Shown: positions 10,656-21,170, counted from the first letter of the stretch. The stretch is DNA of 64,000 bases from Leptodactylus fallax (GCA_947044405.1 CAMRHE010000018.1:4216001-4280000), one strand, 5' to 3'. Numbers and translations are program-made. Notes: generated from the letters alone by a model not told the origin.

Positions 10656-11499
10656 ATGTATATTATGTATATTTATATATATGTAATTTTTTTTTTTTTT
10701 TGCAATGTTGCTTCTTTATAATAGTGGCGTTGCAAATTGGCGCGCTGTTGTTAAATATATCTTTAATGATATTATTCTGTATATTGTATATCTAGATATG
10801 TAGATTATCATGTATATGCTGTTTGGGGCTGCTTTTCAATATGTTGATGCTGCCTTTGAATATATATATTTTTTTATCACGGCAGTTATACTTACCTTTT
10901 CATGCGTTCCAGCATGGTGCGCATGACGTCGGTGCGCTGACCTCGCGAGATCAGCTAAGTGCTACTACGTGCATGTGAGCTGCATGTCAATTGACGCGAC
11001 TGCTCGTTATTGCGCATGCGCTGGGCTAATTTCGTTATGGCCATCATAGCGTCATGCGCTATTACCCACAGCTGGTTTCACATACTTTGGGGGTCTCTAT
11101 ATATACCTCTCCCTTTTTGCTGGTCACTACACCTCCTGAGGAAGCTTTTTAGCGAAACGTGTTGAGCTGCGTTTCCACGCATATCTTTTGTGTTCATTGG
11201 GCCTCAACTCTGTTTTTGTAATGGTTACAGGTAATTATTATTACTCTATATTCATTCATTGGTTTGTTTGACATGTCTTCCATTTACTGCTGTTTGTTTT
11301 TTATTATTCTATATATGGTATATATCAATATCTAGCGGTATATGGATAGTGTCTTAAACTTTGCATTTCCATATATACTTTTTTGTCCATGTGACATTAT
11401 TGATTGGGTAAATTCCCTATCTAGATATTTATATATGGTTTGCAATTTTTTGTATCTAGTACTATTCAATTCAAAGTATATCCTGGGCCATTATACATA
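10656..11499. other. Left part of an inserted block; PLE-like 5' motif
   Basis: AT-rich DNA at the start of a 5.4-kb block (10656-16047) that lies between 32-bp direct repeats. At 10900-11200 there is a CpG-bearing segment followed by ACACCTCCTGAGGAAGC and, a few bases on, GCGAAACGTG. Similar wording (ACACCTCCTGAAGAAGC) occurs at 41510-41530 on the minus strand next to another long direct repeat. Such motifs are known at the 5' ends of Penelope-like elements in animals, but no reverse transcriptase is present, so this is only a suggestion. Confidence 0.35.
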
Positions 11500-13131
11500 C
11501 AGTGCCTTGCGAAAGTATTAGGCCCCCTTGAACTTTTCAACCTTTTGCCACATTTCAGGTTTCAAACATAAGGATATAAAATTTTCATTTTTTGGTGAAG
11601 AATCAACAACAAGTGGGACACAATTGTGAAGTGGAACGAAATTTATTGGATATTTTAAACTTTTGTAAAAAATAAAAAACTGAAAAGTGGGGCGTGCCAA
11701 ATTATTCGGCCCCCTTAAGTTAATACTTGTAGCGCTACCTTTTGCTGCGATTACAGCTCCAAGTCGCTTGGGGTATGTCTCTATCAGTTTTGCACATCGA
11801 GAGACTGAAATTCTTGCCCATTCTTCCTTGGAAAACAGCTCGAGCTCAGTAAGGTTGGATGGAGAGCGTTCGTGAACAGCAGTTTTCAGCTCTTTCCACA
11901 GATTCTCGATTGGATTCAGGTCTGGACTTTGACTTGGCCATTCTAACACCTGGATACGTTTATTTGTGAACCTTTCCATTGTAGATTTTTCTTTATGTTT
12001 GGGATCATTGTCTTGTTGGAAGATAAATCTCCTTCCCAGTCTCAGGTCTTTTGCAGACTCCAACAGGTTTTCTTCCAGAATGGTCCTGTATTTGGCTCCA
12101 TCCATCTTTCCATCAATTTTAACCATCTTCCCTGTCCCTGCGGAAGAAAAGCAGGCCCAAACCATGATACTGCCACCACCATGTTTGACAGTGGGGATGG
12201 TGTGTTCAGGGTGATGAGCTGTGTTGCTTTTACGCCAAACATATCGTTTTGCATTGTGGCCAAAAAGTTCGATTTTGGTTTCATCTGACCAGAGCACCTT
12301 CTTCCACATGTTTGGTGTGTCTCCCAGGTGGCTTGTGGCAAACTTTAAAAAAGACTTTTTATGGATATCTTTGAGAAATGGCTTTCTTCTTGCCACTCTT
12401 CCATAAAGGCCAGATTTGTGCAGTGTACGACTGATTGTTGTCCTATGGACAGACTCTCCCACCTCAGCTGTAGATCTCTGCAGTTCATCCAGAGTGATCA
12501 TGGGCCTCTTGGCTGCATCTCTGATCAGTCTTCTCCTTGTTTGAGATGAAAGTTTAGAGGGACGGCCGGGTCTTGGTAGATTTGCAGTGGTCTGATACTC
12601 CTTCCATTTCAATATGATCGCTTGCACAGTGCTCCTTGGGATGTTTAAAGTTTGGGAAATCTTTTTGTATCCAAATCTGGCTTTAAACTTCTCCACAACA
12701 GTATCACGGACCTGCCTGGTGTGTTCCTTGGTCTTCATGATGCTCTCTGCGCTTTAAACATAACTCTGAGACTATCGCAGAGCAGGTGCATTTATACGGA
12801 GACTTGATTACACACAGGTGGATTATATTTATCATCATCAGTCATTTAGGACAACATTGGATCATTCAGAGATCCTCACTGAACTTCTGGAGTGAGTTTG
12901 CTGCACTGAAAGTAAAGGGGCCAAATAATATTGCACACCCCACTTTTCAGTTTTTTTATTTTTTACAAAAGTTTAAAATAACCAATAAATTTCGTTCCAC
13001 TTCACAATTGTGTCCCACTTGTTGTTGATTCTTCACCAAAAAATTAAAATTTTATATCCTTATGTTTGAAGCCTGAAATGTGGCAAAAGGTTGAAAAGTT
13101 CAAGGGGGCCAAATACTTTCTCAAGGCACTG
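11500..13131 (-). mobile_element. Tc1-like element B, full length
   Basis: Flanked by TA (11498-11499 and 13132-13133). The terminal inverted repeats are about 215 bp and start CAGTGCCTTGCGAAAGTATT; each contains an outer repeat (GTATTCGGCCCCCTTGAA type) and an inner one (ATTATTCGGCCCCCTTAA type), the IR/DR arrangement seen in Sleeping Beauty-like elements. One transposase gene fills the middle. Element C at 14395-15955 belongs to the same family in the opposite orientation. The high integrity suggests a fairly recent insertion. Confidence 0.93.
11518..12738 (-). CDS. Tc1 transposase, full length with run-on C-terminus
   Basis: DDE transposase that would bind the element ends and cut and paste the element at TA sites in the nucleus. 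The start is the first methionine, MKTKEHTRQV, directly after a short 5' leader. Residues 1-110 form the paired-like helix-turn-helix DNA-binding domain with an RPGRPSK linker at 57-63. The catalytic residues are visible: D152 (WSDETK), D243 (QQDNDPKH) and E278 (DLNPIENLW), spaced DD34E as in Tc1/Sleeping Beauty. The frame has no stop or frameshift up to residue 336. The usual stop just after residues SAT is lost through a one-base deletion in the AAAG of the final codons, so the frame runs about 70 codons on into the terminal repeat. Whether this protein is active cannot be judged from sequence alone. Confidence 0.88.
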   Translation of the reverse strand: MKTKEHTRQVRDTVVEKFKARFGYKKISQTLNIPRSTVQAIILKWKEYQTTANLPRPGRPSKLSSQTRRRLIRDAAKRPMITLDELQRSTAEVGESVHRTTISRTLHKSGLYGRVARRKPFLKDIHKKSFLKFATSHLGDTPNMWKKVLWSDETKIELFGHNAKRYVWRKSNTAHHPEHTIPTVKHGGGSIMVWACFSSAGTGKMVKIDGKMDGAKYRTILEENLLESAKDLRLGRRFIFQQDNDPKHKEKSTMERFTNKRIQVLEWPSQSPDLNPIENLWKELKTAVHERSPSNLTELELFSKEEWARISVSRCAKLIETYPKRLGAVIAAKGSATSINLRGPNNLARPTFQFFIFYKSLKYPINFVPLHNCVPLVVDSSPKNENFISLCLKPEMWQKVEKFKGA

Positions 13132-13301
13132 TATATATACTGTCATCTTTATATTTTGTATTACTGTTGAGCCTCTTTATGTGACACGTGTCTTGTGTTA
13201 TGTCTTATCTTTGTTTGTCTGTATCACCTGTATTATTAGATTAAGTATATATTTTTTAATGTATTATTTATTATATTTTTTATTAATAAATATATATTTT
13301 A
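13132..13301. other. AT-rich spacer between Tc1 elements
   Basis: Short AT-rich sequence between elements B and D with no features seen. Confidence 0.5.
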
Positions 13302-14388
13302 CAGTCATGGCCAAAAGTTTTGAGAATGACACAAATATTATATTTTCACATGATCTGCTGCCCTCTGGTTTTTATGTGTGTTTGTACAGAAATATAATTG
13401 CATTCATATTATGAGTAACAGAAGCTTATATTGACAGTTAGAATGAGTTAATGCAGCAAGTCAATATTTGCAGTGTTGACCCTTCTTCTTCAGGACCTCT
13501 GCAATTCTCCCTGGCATGCTCTCAATCAACTTCTGGACCAAATCCTGACTGATAACAGTCCATTCTTGCAGAATCAATGCTTTAATTTTGTCTGAATTTG
13601 TTGGTTTTTGTTTGTCCACCCGTCTCTTGATGATTGACCACAAGTTCTCAATGGGATTAAGATCTGGGTTCTTTGCAGCCCTCCTTGAGACCAGGCCTTG
13701 CTCCAAGAGTCTCCACCTCACAGTGCGTGCAGATGCACTCACACCTGCCTGCTGCCATTCCTCAGCAAGCTCTGCACTGCTGGTAGCCCGATCCCGCAGC
13801 TGAAACACTTTTAAGAGACGGTCCTGCCGCTTGCTGGTCTTTCTTGGGCACCCTGAAGCCTTTTTGGCACCAATGGAACTTCTCTCCTTGAAGTTCTTGA
13901 TGATGCGATAGATTGTTGACTGAGGTGCAATCTTTCTAGCTGCAATACTCTTCCCAGTTAGGCCATTTTTGTGCAGTGCAATGATGACTGCACGTGTTTC
14001 TTTAGAGATAACCATGGTTAACAGAAGAGAAACAATGATGGCAAGCACCAGCCTCCTTTTAAAGTGTCCAGTGGTGTCATTCTTACTTAATCATGACAGA
14101 TTGATCTCCAGCCCTGTCCTCATCAACACCCACACCTGTGTAAATGGAGCAATCACTGAAACGATGTTAGGTGGTCCTTTTAAGGCAGGGCTGCAATGAT
14201 GTTGAAATGTGTTTTGGGGGATAAAGTTCATTTTCTAGGCAAATATTGACTTTGCAAGTAATTGCTGTTAAGCTGATCACGCTTTATAACATTCTGGAGT
14301 ATATGCAAATTGCCATTAGAAAAACTGAAGCAGTAGACTTTGTAAAAATTAATATTTGTATCATTCTCAAAACTTTTGGCCATGACTG
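13302..14388 (-). mobile_element. Tc1/mariner element D, internally deleted
   Basis: Flanked by TA (13300-13301 and 14389-14390). The ends are inverted repeats starting CAGTCATGGCCAAAAGTTTT, and the match continues for tens of bases. The family differs from B and C. The transposase frame is continuous but lacks the middle of the protein, so the copy is nonautonomous. Confidence 0.9.
13461..14048 (-). pseudogene. Tc1/mariner transposase lacking its catalytic core
   Basis: The translation starts with short extra sequence; the likely true start is MVISKETR at 14015. The first 110 or so residues give a helix-turn-helix DNA-binding domain with APQSTIYRIIKNF and a CPRKTSKRQD linker. At SRRAAK the sequence jumps directly to NPDLNPIENLW, removing the region that holds the first two catalytic aspartates; only the glutamate block and C-terminus remain. 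The open frame survives the deletion because it is in frame. The protein could bind ends but not cut. Confidence 0.85.
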
Positions 14389-14394
14389 TATATA

Positions 14395-15955
14395 CAGTGC
14401 CTTGCGAAAGTATTCGGCCCTCTTGAACTTTTCAACCTTTTGCCACATTTCAGGCTTCAAACATAAGGATATAAAATTTAAATTTTTTGGTGAAGAATCA
14501 ACAACAAGTGGGACACAATTGTGAAGTGGAACGAAATTTATTTTCAGTGCAGCAAACTCACTCCAGAAGTTCAGTGAGGATCTCTGAATGATCCAATGTT
14601 GTCCTAAATGACTGATGATGATAAATATAATCCACCTGTGTGTAATAAAGTCTCCGTATAAATGCACCTGCTCTGTGATAGTCTCAGGGTACTGTTTAAA
14701 GCGCAGAGAGCATCATGAAGACCAAGGAACACTCCAGGCAAGTCCGTGATACTGTTGTGGAGAAGTTTAAAGTATCCGGATTTGGATACAAAAAGATTTC
14801 CGAAACTTTAAACATCCCAAGGAGCACTGTGCAAGCGATCATATTGAAATGGAAGGAGTATCAGACCACTGCAAATCTACCAAGACCCGGCCGTCCCTCT
14901 AAACTTTCATCTCAAACAAGGAGAAGACTGATCAGAGATGCAGCCAAGAGGCCCATGATCACTCTGGATGAACTGCAGAGATCTACAGCTGAGGTGGGAG
15001 AGTCTGTCTATAGGACAACAATCAGTCGTACACTGCACAAATCTGGCCTTTATGGAAGAGTGGCAAGAAGAAAGCCATTTCTCAAAGATATCCATAAAAA
15101 GTCTCATTTAAAGTTTGCCACAAGCCACCTGGGAGACGCACCAAACATGTGGAAGAAGGTGCTCTGGTCAGATGAAACCAAAATCGAACTTTTTGGCCAC
15201 AATGCAAAACTATATGTTTGGCATAAAAGCAACACAGCTCATCACCCTGAATACACCATCCCCACTGTCAAACATGGTGGCAGCATCATGGTTTGGGCCT
15301 GCTTTTCTTCAGCAGGGACAGGGAAGATGGTTAAAATTGATGGAAAGATGGATGGAGCCAAATACAGGACCATTCTGGAAGAAAACCTGTTGGAGTTTGC
15401 AAAAGACCTGAGACTGGGACGGAGATTTATCTTCCAACAAGACAATTATCCCAAACATAAAGCAAAATCTACAATGGAATGGTTCACAAATAAACGTATC
15501 CAGGTGTTAGAATGGACAAGTCAAAGTCCAGACCTGAATCCAATCGAGAATCTGTGGAAAGAGCTGAAAACTGCTGTTCACAAATGCTCTCCATCCAACC
15601 TCACTGAGCTCGAGCTGTTTTCCAAGGAAGAATGGGCAAGAATTTCAGTCTCTCGATGTGCAAAACTGATAGAGACATACCCCAAGCGACTTGCAGCTGT
15701 AATTGCAGCAAAAGTTGGCGCTACAAAGTAACAAACTTAAGGGGGCCGAATAATTTGGCACACCCCACTTTTCAGTTTTTTATTTTTTACAAAAGTTTAA
15801 AATATCCAATAAATTTTGTTCCACTTCACGACTGTGTCCCACTTGTTGTTGATTCTTCACCAAAAAATTTAAATATTATATCCTTATGTTTGAAGCCCGA
15901 AATGTGGCAAAAGGTTGAAAAGTTCAAGGGGGCCGAATACTTTTGCAAGGCACTG
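14395..15955 (+). mobile_element. Tc1-like element C, same family as B
   Basis: Flanked by TA (14393-14394 and 15956-15957), starting CAGTGCCTTGCGAAAGTATT and ending in its complement. The right terminal repeat is complete, but the left is shortened: after GAACGAAATTTATT it jumps to the TTCAGTGCAGCAAACTC that normally follows the inner repeat, so the inner direct repeat on the left is lost. It lies 6 bp from element D and in the opposite orientation to B. Confidence 0.92.
14715..15731 (+). CDS. Tc1 transposase, 338 aa, intact frame
   Basis: Full-length DDE transposase beginning MKTKEHSRQV and ending at a stop after VGATK, the expected length of about 340 residues. The helix-turn-helix domain occupies roughly residues 1-115, with RPGRPSK in the linker. 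The catalytic residues are D153 (WSDETK), D243 (QQDNYPKH) and E278 (DLNPIENLW). Changes from the family pattern include an extra residue near position 21, one glycine lost in the glycine-rich loop (KHGGS), and DNY in place of DND after the second aspartate, which could weaken activity. The protein would act on ends like those of elements B and C. The uninterrupted frame is clear from the sequence; activity is not. Confidence 0.9.
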   Translation: MKTKEHSRQVRDTVVEKFKVSGFGYKKISETLNIPRSTVQAIILKWKEYQTTANLPRPGRPSKLSSQTRRRLIRDAAKRPMITLDELQRSTAEVGESVYRTTISRTLHKSGLYGRVARRKPFLKDIHKKSHLKFATSHLGDAPNMWKKVLWSDETKIELFGHNAKLYVWHKSNTAHHPEYTIPTVKHGGSIMVWACFSSAGTGKMVKIDGKMDGAKYRTILEENLLEFAKDLRLGRRFIFQQDNYPKHKAKSTMEWFTNKRIQVLEWTSQSPDLNPIENLWKELKTAVHKCSPSNLTELELFSKEEWARISVSRCAKLIETYPKRLAAVIAAKVGATK

Positions 15956-16047
15956 TATTTTTGAGATTTTTGTTTTTTCTTGACCAATTCTTTTTGGTGT
16001 TTGAATACTAGTTTTGTTGGCAAGTATATATGGAGGTTTTCTTTGGT

Positions 16048-16205
16048 TATAATAAGTAGAGGACCAGGAGAAGCGATTAAAAATAACAAACACTTATACT
16101 CACCTTGTCTTGCCTCTCCGGGGCATCCTCGCTCCGTCCTGCTGTCTTTCCCATCTTCCTTGGTCCCCTGGTCTCCACGTCCCGTGCCCCAGACGTCACC
16201 ACAAC
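16048..16205 (+). mobile_element. Continuation of the composite hAT-like element after the inserted block
   Basis: Starts with a near-exact copy of 10625-10655 (TATAATAAGTAGAGG, then CCAGGAGAAG and GATTA) and continues with AACAAACACTTATACTCACC, GGGCATCCTCGCTCC and CCCCAGACGTCACC. The same order occurs at about 51850-51995 in another copy of the family. The right end of the element was not found here. Confidence 0.55.
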
Positions 16206-16286
16206 ATATTACCTATATTCTGTGGGTCACTACAATCAAGGCAATACCAAATTTATATTGTTTTTGCTATTAATAACTAACTTTAA

Positions 16287-16857
16287 TCTCTTACATATAT
16301 ATAAAAATGAGTTTCTGTCTGTCTGTCTGTCCTTTATGCGCGACCAAACGACTGGGCCAATCCTCACCAAATTTGGCACACATGTACATCAGGTGTCCGG
16401 GAATATTTTAGACTGGGTCTCAGCTCTAAAGGATGTACCGTTCTTGAGATACAGTATTCCCAAAAAATGACCAGCATTAGCTAATACAATCCTGCAAGTC
16501 TTTCACTCATATTCCAACTGCCATACACACGGTCACATGTCCCTTATCAGCCAATAGAAGCTCTCAGGCGCTTAGTCTCCTCAGGCACACAGGTTTCCAT
16601 AGCAACCAAGCTATTTATGACCTGTATTAGTCAATAGCAGTTCGCAGGTCCTTAAATATTCAGTCATATCACGTGTATCAGCCAATATAAGTTCACATTT
16701 AATTTACCAGGTTTCCATAACAACACAGCCATAAATAGACTGTACCTATACTGGACTGCCATACTGGATGTCAAGTGCAAAACTGGCCAATTCTTATGGG
16801 GCCACTACACAAACAAAAAATGAAATGTACCCGTGCGAAGCCGGGTCCTTCTGCTAG
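16287..16857 (+). mobile_element. Nonautonomous Helitron
   Basis: Begins TCTCTTACATATATATAAAA after an A and ends CTAG before a T, as expected for insertion between A and T without a target duplication. A short GC hairpin (ACCCG at 16829-16833 pairing with CGGGT at 16842-16846) sits 7 bases before the terminal CTAG, the usual Helitron terminator. No Rep-helicase is encoded. The 5' part includes a (CTGT) microsatellite and the phrase 'accaaatttggcacacatgt', seen in related frog and insect elements. Confidence 0.78.
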
Positions 16858-17060
16858 TACTTTTATAAAAATTAAAACTTTTTTTTTTGCATCACCATAT
16901 TCTGACCCCTATAACTTTTTATATTTCTGCAGAACTATGTAAGAACTATTTTTTTATATGATATGATGTTTTTATTAGTGAAATTATAGGTTACAAATAA
17001 CTTTAATCATTTTGCATTCAAACATGTCAAAAAAATGGAGACATGGCCATTTTGTTTTTT
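16858..17060 (-). repeat. Fragment of a frog-type interspersed repeat
   Basis: Diverged sequence around GACCCCTATAACTTTTTATA that resembles one end of the repeat seen at 6480-6740 and 60890-61230. It is fragmentary and has no coding frame. Confidence 0.35.
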
Positions 17061-18284
17061 TCTCGCTTCTATGGGAATCACTATATAAATAATTTTACAT
17101 TAATTAATCCATGCATTTTGCGATGTGGGGTGAATAATGTGTTTATTTTTTTTTTGTTTAATTCATAATGGTTCATAATGCAACATTAATGCACTATGCA
17201 TTAGAGTGAGGGATGCTGAGCACAAACACAGTATGTAACAGGTAATATAAATGCATACCATATTTTTGAGAACTCCTTAAATTTAATGTGTGTATATGTG
17301 GCCACCATTACTGTTTGGGATGCATGTAGAACACACTTGCTGTGATGCCAACACCTAGAATCTAGACAAAGTGTATTTATAATTACTTTTTATGTTATAC
17401 TCTGGAATCTGTGAATAGTCACTTTCCATATACATCTAGGCAGGTCGATATACACAGCTTATGCTTTAACAAAGTGTTTTATTTTGGCTCTAATTATGGC
17501 TGAGCCCAAGAAAAGGGTACGTTGAATATGTTATATGTGGAAAGATGATTAGAGGATGAAGTGGAGAATATGAAGGAAGGTCATAATGAAAACATGACTA
17601 CTTTAATAAGGCAAATAGTGTAGATGAATACCGTGGCAATTCACACATGATATCAGCAGTGTAGTTTTGGACTTATGAGTAGTAATGTCAGGGACCACAT
17701 TTTCTTACTTTATACTATCTCCCCACATCTTATTCACCAAAAGGACTGTAAGACATAAATGTGGTATTAAAAAAAGGCAGAGTGAAATCTTTACACTGAA
17801 CAACAGAGCAGTCTGGGGCCGTTACAGAGGTAATGAAATTTTCAAAATGCATATATAGAATGTGAGTATGTATACAGTATATGTCATCTGTCTATAATGT
17901 GTAGTGTATATATACTATTTTATTGGCTTCATTATAATTTATGCCAGTTTTCTGGCATGAGTTATAATGGAAATCAACACCAGTTCCTAACTGGCATAGG
18001 TCTCTATTCTGGCGCATAGAAGTACACCTAATTTATATAGAGGCTAGATCCTCTTCAGAAATCAGTTGAACCCTGTGCCTGTCAGTGATTTTATTAACAC
18101 TGGTGTACAAAGCGCTAGTCTTAATAAATCTGGCCCACTTTGTGATGGCCCTTACAAAATCCACCATCACATGGTCATTTTTGACTTTTGTGTAAATAAG
18201 GCCTTAATCTGCACCAAGTAGGACTTACATCTGATATATTCATTTTAAAAACCTTAGTGCACACATACAATTTCATGGAATGCT
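17061..18284. other. Noncoding DNA, no recognised feature
   Basis: AT-rich, single-copy-looking sequence with no coding similarity, repeat ends or RNA gene that I can recognise. Confidence 0.5.
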
Positions 18285-18835
18285 TAAAGGAGTTTTCCCC
18301 TCTCCCTGTCACAACAGTTTTGCCTACTGTCTCTTCTTCTCACTTCCTGTATTCTTCAGCAGGCTGGGCGGCTTTGACTGTTTGCTGAGCAGGACACTGA
18401 AGTATCTCAGTAGATATAGACTTTGCCATGAGAGATTACTTATTATGATTACTAATAAACTAATATAAATGCAGACATGCAGGTCAAATAATATGCACAG
18501 TAAATGTATATTACATTACACAGGTTTGTATAGAACACTTACCATGCTTCTATAGAGAACTGACTCAGTGTTATCTTTGTGTTTACATAGAGAGAGCCTT
18601 TTACAGCAAACTGCAATTAACTGAACTGATTGTCCTGCAGCTGTACATAACAGTGAGAATACTCAGCCCCCCCAGAGCGCAGTGACTCACGTCATCAGTC
18701 CTGCTTATCTGATTGTGAGTGCTCCATGGATACACTGTGTATACAATGGGAGGAATAATTTCACATAGCAGGCACACAAAGCAGTATTGCTTAAGCGATG
18801 TATTTAGGAAAACTCTTGCTGAATAAAAATACTTG
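18285..18835 (-). repeat. Interspersed repeat, copy 2
   Basis: Reverse-complement match to 787-1350. Shared blocks include CTGTCTCTTCTTCTCACTT, ATGAGAGATTA, AATGTATATTACATTACACA, and CAATGGGAGGAATAATTTCAC. The left end TTAAAGGAGTTTTCCCC resembles T2-type MITE termini; the right end is not defined. Confidence 0.7.
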
Positions 18836-20329
18836 TTCAGTATCTTGGCTTTCATACATACACACACACATAACGTTTATCACCTACTTTCTATAAAGTT
18901 ATGTTAAAAGATAAACACATGCTGAAATGCACTGTATATGACATATTTATAGTGGTATGCCTACAGGTATTCTTGAATAGACTTGTTAATTATTTTTTAA
19001 TACTCATTATGTAACCTACAAATCAACAATAAAGACATTTGATATTACATATAGATGAAAATAACCAGCCCTCTTTGGTCATTTGTGTTTTCAGATTTCT
19101 TATTTTATATTTTGCCTGAGTGAGTTTGTAAGATTTTATGCTTTCATTCTTAAGCAAAATGGATCTTATCATTTTAGTCCAGGTTTAAGAGGGCTGTCAT
19201 TAATATATTATTGAGAACTGGAGCTTCAGATTACATTTGCATTGCATCGATTTCAATAAATTAAACCCTTAGGTTGTATTTTGATGCCTTCACATTTAAC
19301 CAGTTATTCAAGAAGGTTCTAATTTGATTTCTTCATCTGGCATACAATATTTTTGTTATACTTTTCCTGATGATATGACAAGCATTTTTTTTTGTTGGAA
19401 ATATGTTGATCATAGAATTACCAATCCATCAAGCTGACATTTTATAGTGCGCATAATAGCAGAGATCACTGTAAAACAGGCTACCATTTCCCACTAGACT
19501 AAGTGTTCTCCTGCATTTATAGGAGTGAGAGGTACATACAGATCTTCACTGCCTCAGGCAAATCCTACACAAAGGAAGAATTTTACAAAAAAGAAGAGTT
19601 AGGTGTGGAAATATAGTATAATACAAATCATAAGATGAGTTTTCCTTAAAATGATAGGTAAAAATCTATGCATACTATAGGATGGGTCCCTACATTGTAC
19701 AGTATAGCATACTGTACAACACTTCAAAACAAAGTCCAGCTCAGCTTACCTGACATAGTATCTGAAGAATGCATTGGTGTACTCAGCAGCATCTTGTAGA
19801 TCATCCATAATAATGTAATTCCATCATCCAAACTGTGATGAAATACCGTAAAAGCACTTCGTTTTATTGAACCAATATAATATCGTTCGAAGAATACAGG
19901 GCAACACTGCTATTTAATTTCAGTCTCTAAAATGCCCCTTAGTCACTGCATGCAAAAGTGTTCACACAAGTGGTTTAAAAATCAGTCACAGGCAATGCAT
20001 TACAGAAAACCAGCAATACATGCAGTGACTCAGGCCCACTTTGTAGTCTGAAATACGTAAGCAGTATTTTCCATTTTGCCATGTACAGTACTTGTCACTC
20101 TCCACTTAATGGTCAAACCTGACCTTCAGAACATCCAGGCCTGTAACATATGACCAAGCAATTATGTTTATCTTCAAATTCCAAGATCCATAACTTTATT
20201 AGCTTTATGGCACCATTTTGGGGTAAATATAATGTATTGACCAACTTCCAGCTCCCTCCCCACCTTAATATTCTACTATCCTCCTCAGTTTTGATTACTT
20301 TACAGAGCGTAAATCTGGAAACTGGATAT
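18836..20329. other. Noncoding DNA, no recognised feature
   Basis: AT-rich sequence with a short CA run near 18858. No gene or mobile element recognised. Confidence 0.5.
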
Positions 20330-20654
20330 CCATTACAAGGTCGGTACTCACCCGTGTGGCACTCCACTGGTGACTGTGACCCAGTCTGGGTACAACCCAT
20401 TAACATGTACCCTCTGTATTCTATCAAGGATCCAATTTTGTACCCAAATACAAAAAATACCCAAACAAGTGTTTTCGCCCAGTCCCAGCATTCTTATTTT
20501 TTTTTTTTTTACACCAGCCATTTATGTGGCACAGTATTGAATCCCTTTGAAAAGTCCATATAGTCCACAGCCTCCCTCATTGAGATACTCCACGATAGCA
20601 TCTCTTATAAAGCATTCAAATTCTTTACCCACGACCAAGTTAGACTTTATGGCC

Positions 20655-21170
20655 TATATTTATTTATTTTGCTTACTTGTATAGCACCAACATATGCTGC
20701 AGTGCTTTACAGATATTATCAATCACTGTCCCATATAGCAGGGGTCCCCAACCACCGGTCTGCAGACTGGGACGGGGCCTTTAGGGGTCTGTTGCCAGTC
20801 CGTGGGGCGGCGGGCTGACCTGGGTAAATGCGGCTCCCATCACATTATGCCAGGAGCCGCGGCTCCTAACATAGCTAATGGCGGGGACCTGGTCTATAAC
20901 GCTGTACACCGAGGTCCCGCCAGCACAGCCCCGATGTACAGCGCTGTTTAGCGTATAACCCCACCTCTATATGACCAAAGCCCCGCCCCCCACTCCCTGC
21001 CGGGCCATGGCGGGGAAAAGGTTGGAGGCCACTGCCATATAGGGCTCACAATTCCCTATCACATTCCCTATCAGTATGTCTGTGGAGTGTGGGAGGAAAC
21101 CGGAGTACCCAGAGAAAACCCACACAAACATGGGAAGAACATACAAACTCCAAAGCAGCAATGCTAAACA
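20655..21170. repeat. Dispersed frog-type repeat inserted in the LINE
   Basis: Starts TTATTTATTTTGCTTACTTG and ends near AATGAGCCACT, with the recognisable phrase GGAGTGTGGGAGGAAACC in between. I recognise this wording as a repeat common in frog and fish genomes but cannot assign its class. It divides the CR1 relic, so it is younger than that relic, and it in turn carries a hAT MITE. Confidence 0.6.
20739..21034. mobile_element. hAT MITE with CCATATAG target duplication
   Basis: Begins CAGGGGTCCCCAACC and ends GGTTGGAGGCCACTG, a pair of hAT-type terminal inverted repeats. CCATATAG occurs on both sides (20731-20738 and 21035-21042), a perfect 8-bp target duplication. It is 296 bp, GC-rich and noncoding. 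Confidence 0.9.

Noticed and set aside
11120..11175. Possible hammerhead ribozyme: CTGAGGA, short GC stem, GAAA
   Set aside because: The core resembles CUGANGA...GAAA and a short third stem could form, but I cannot form the first stem between flanking bases, so self-cleavage is not supported. An infernal search with the hammerhead models would decide.
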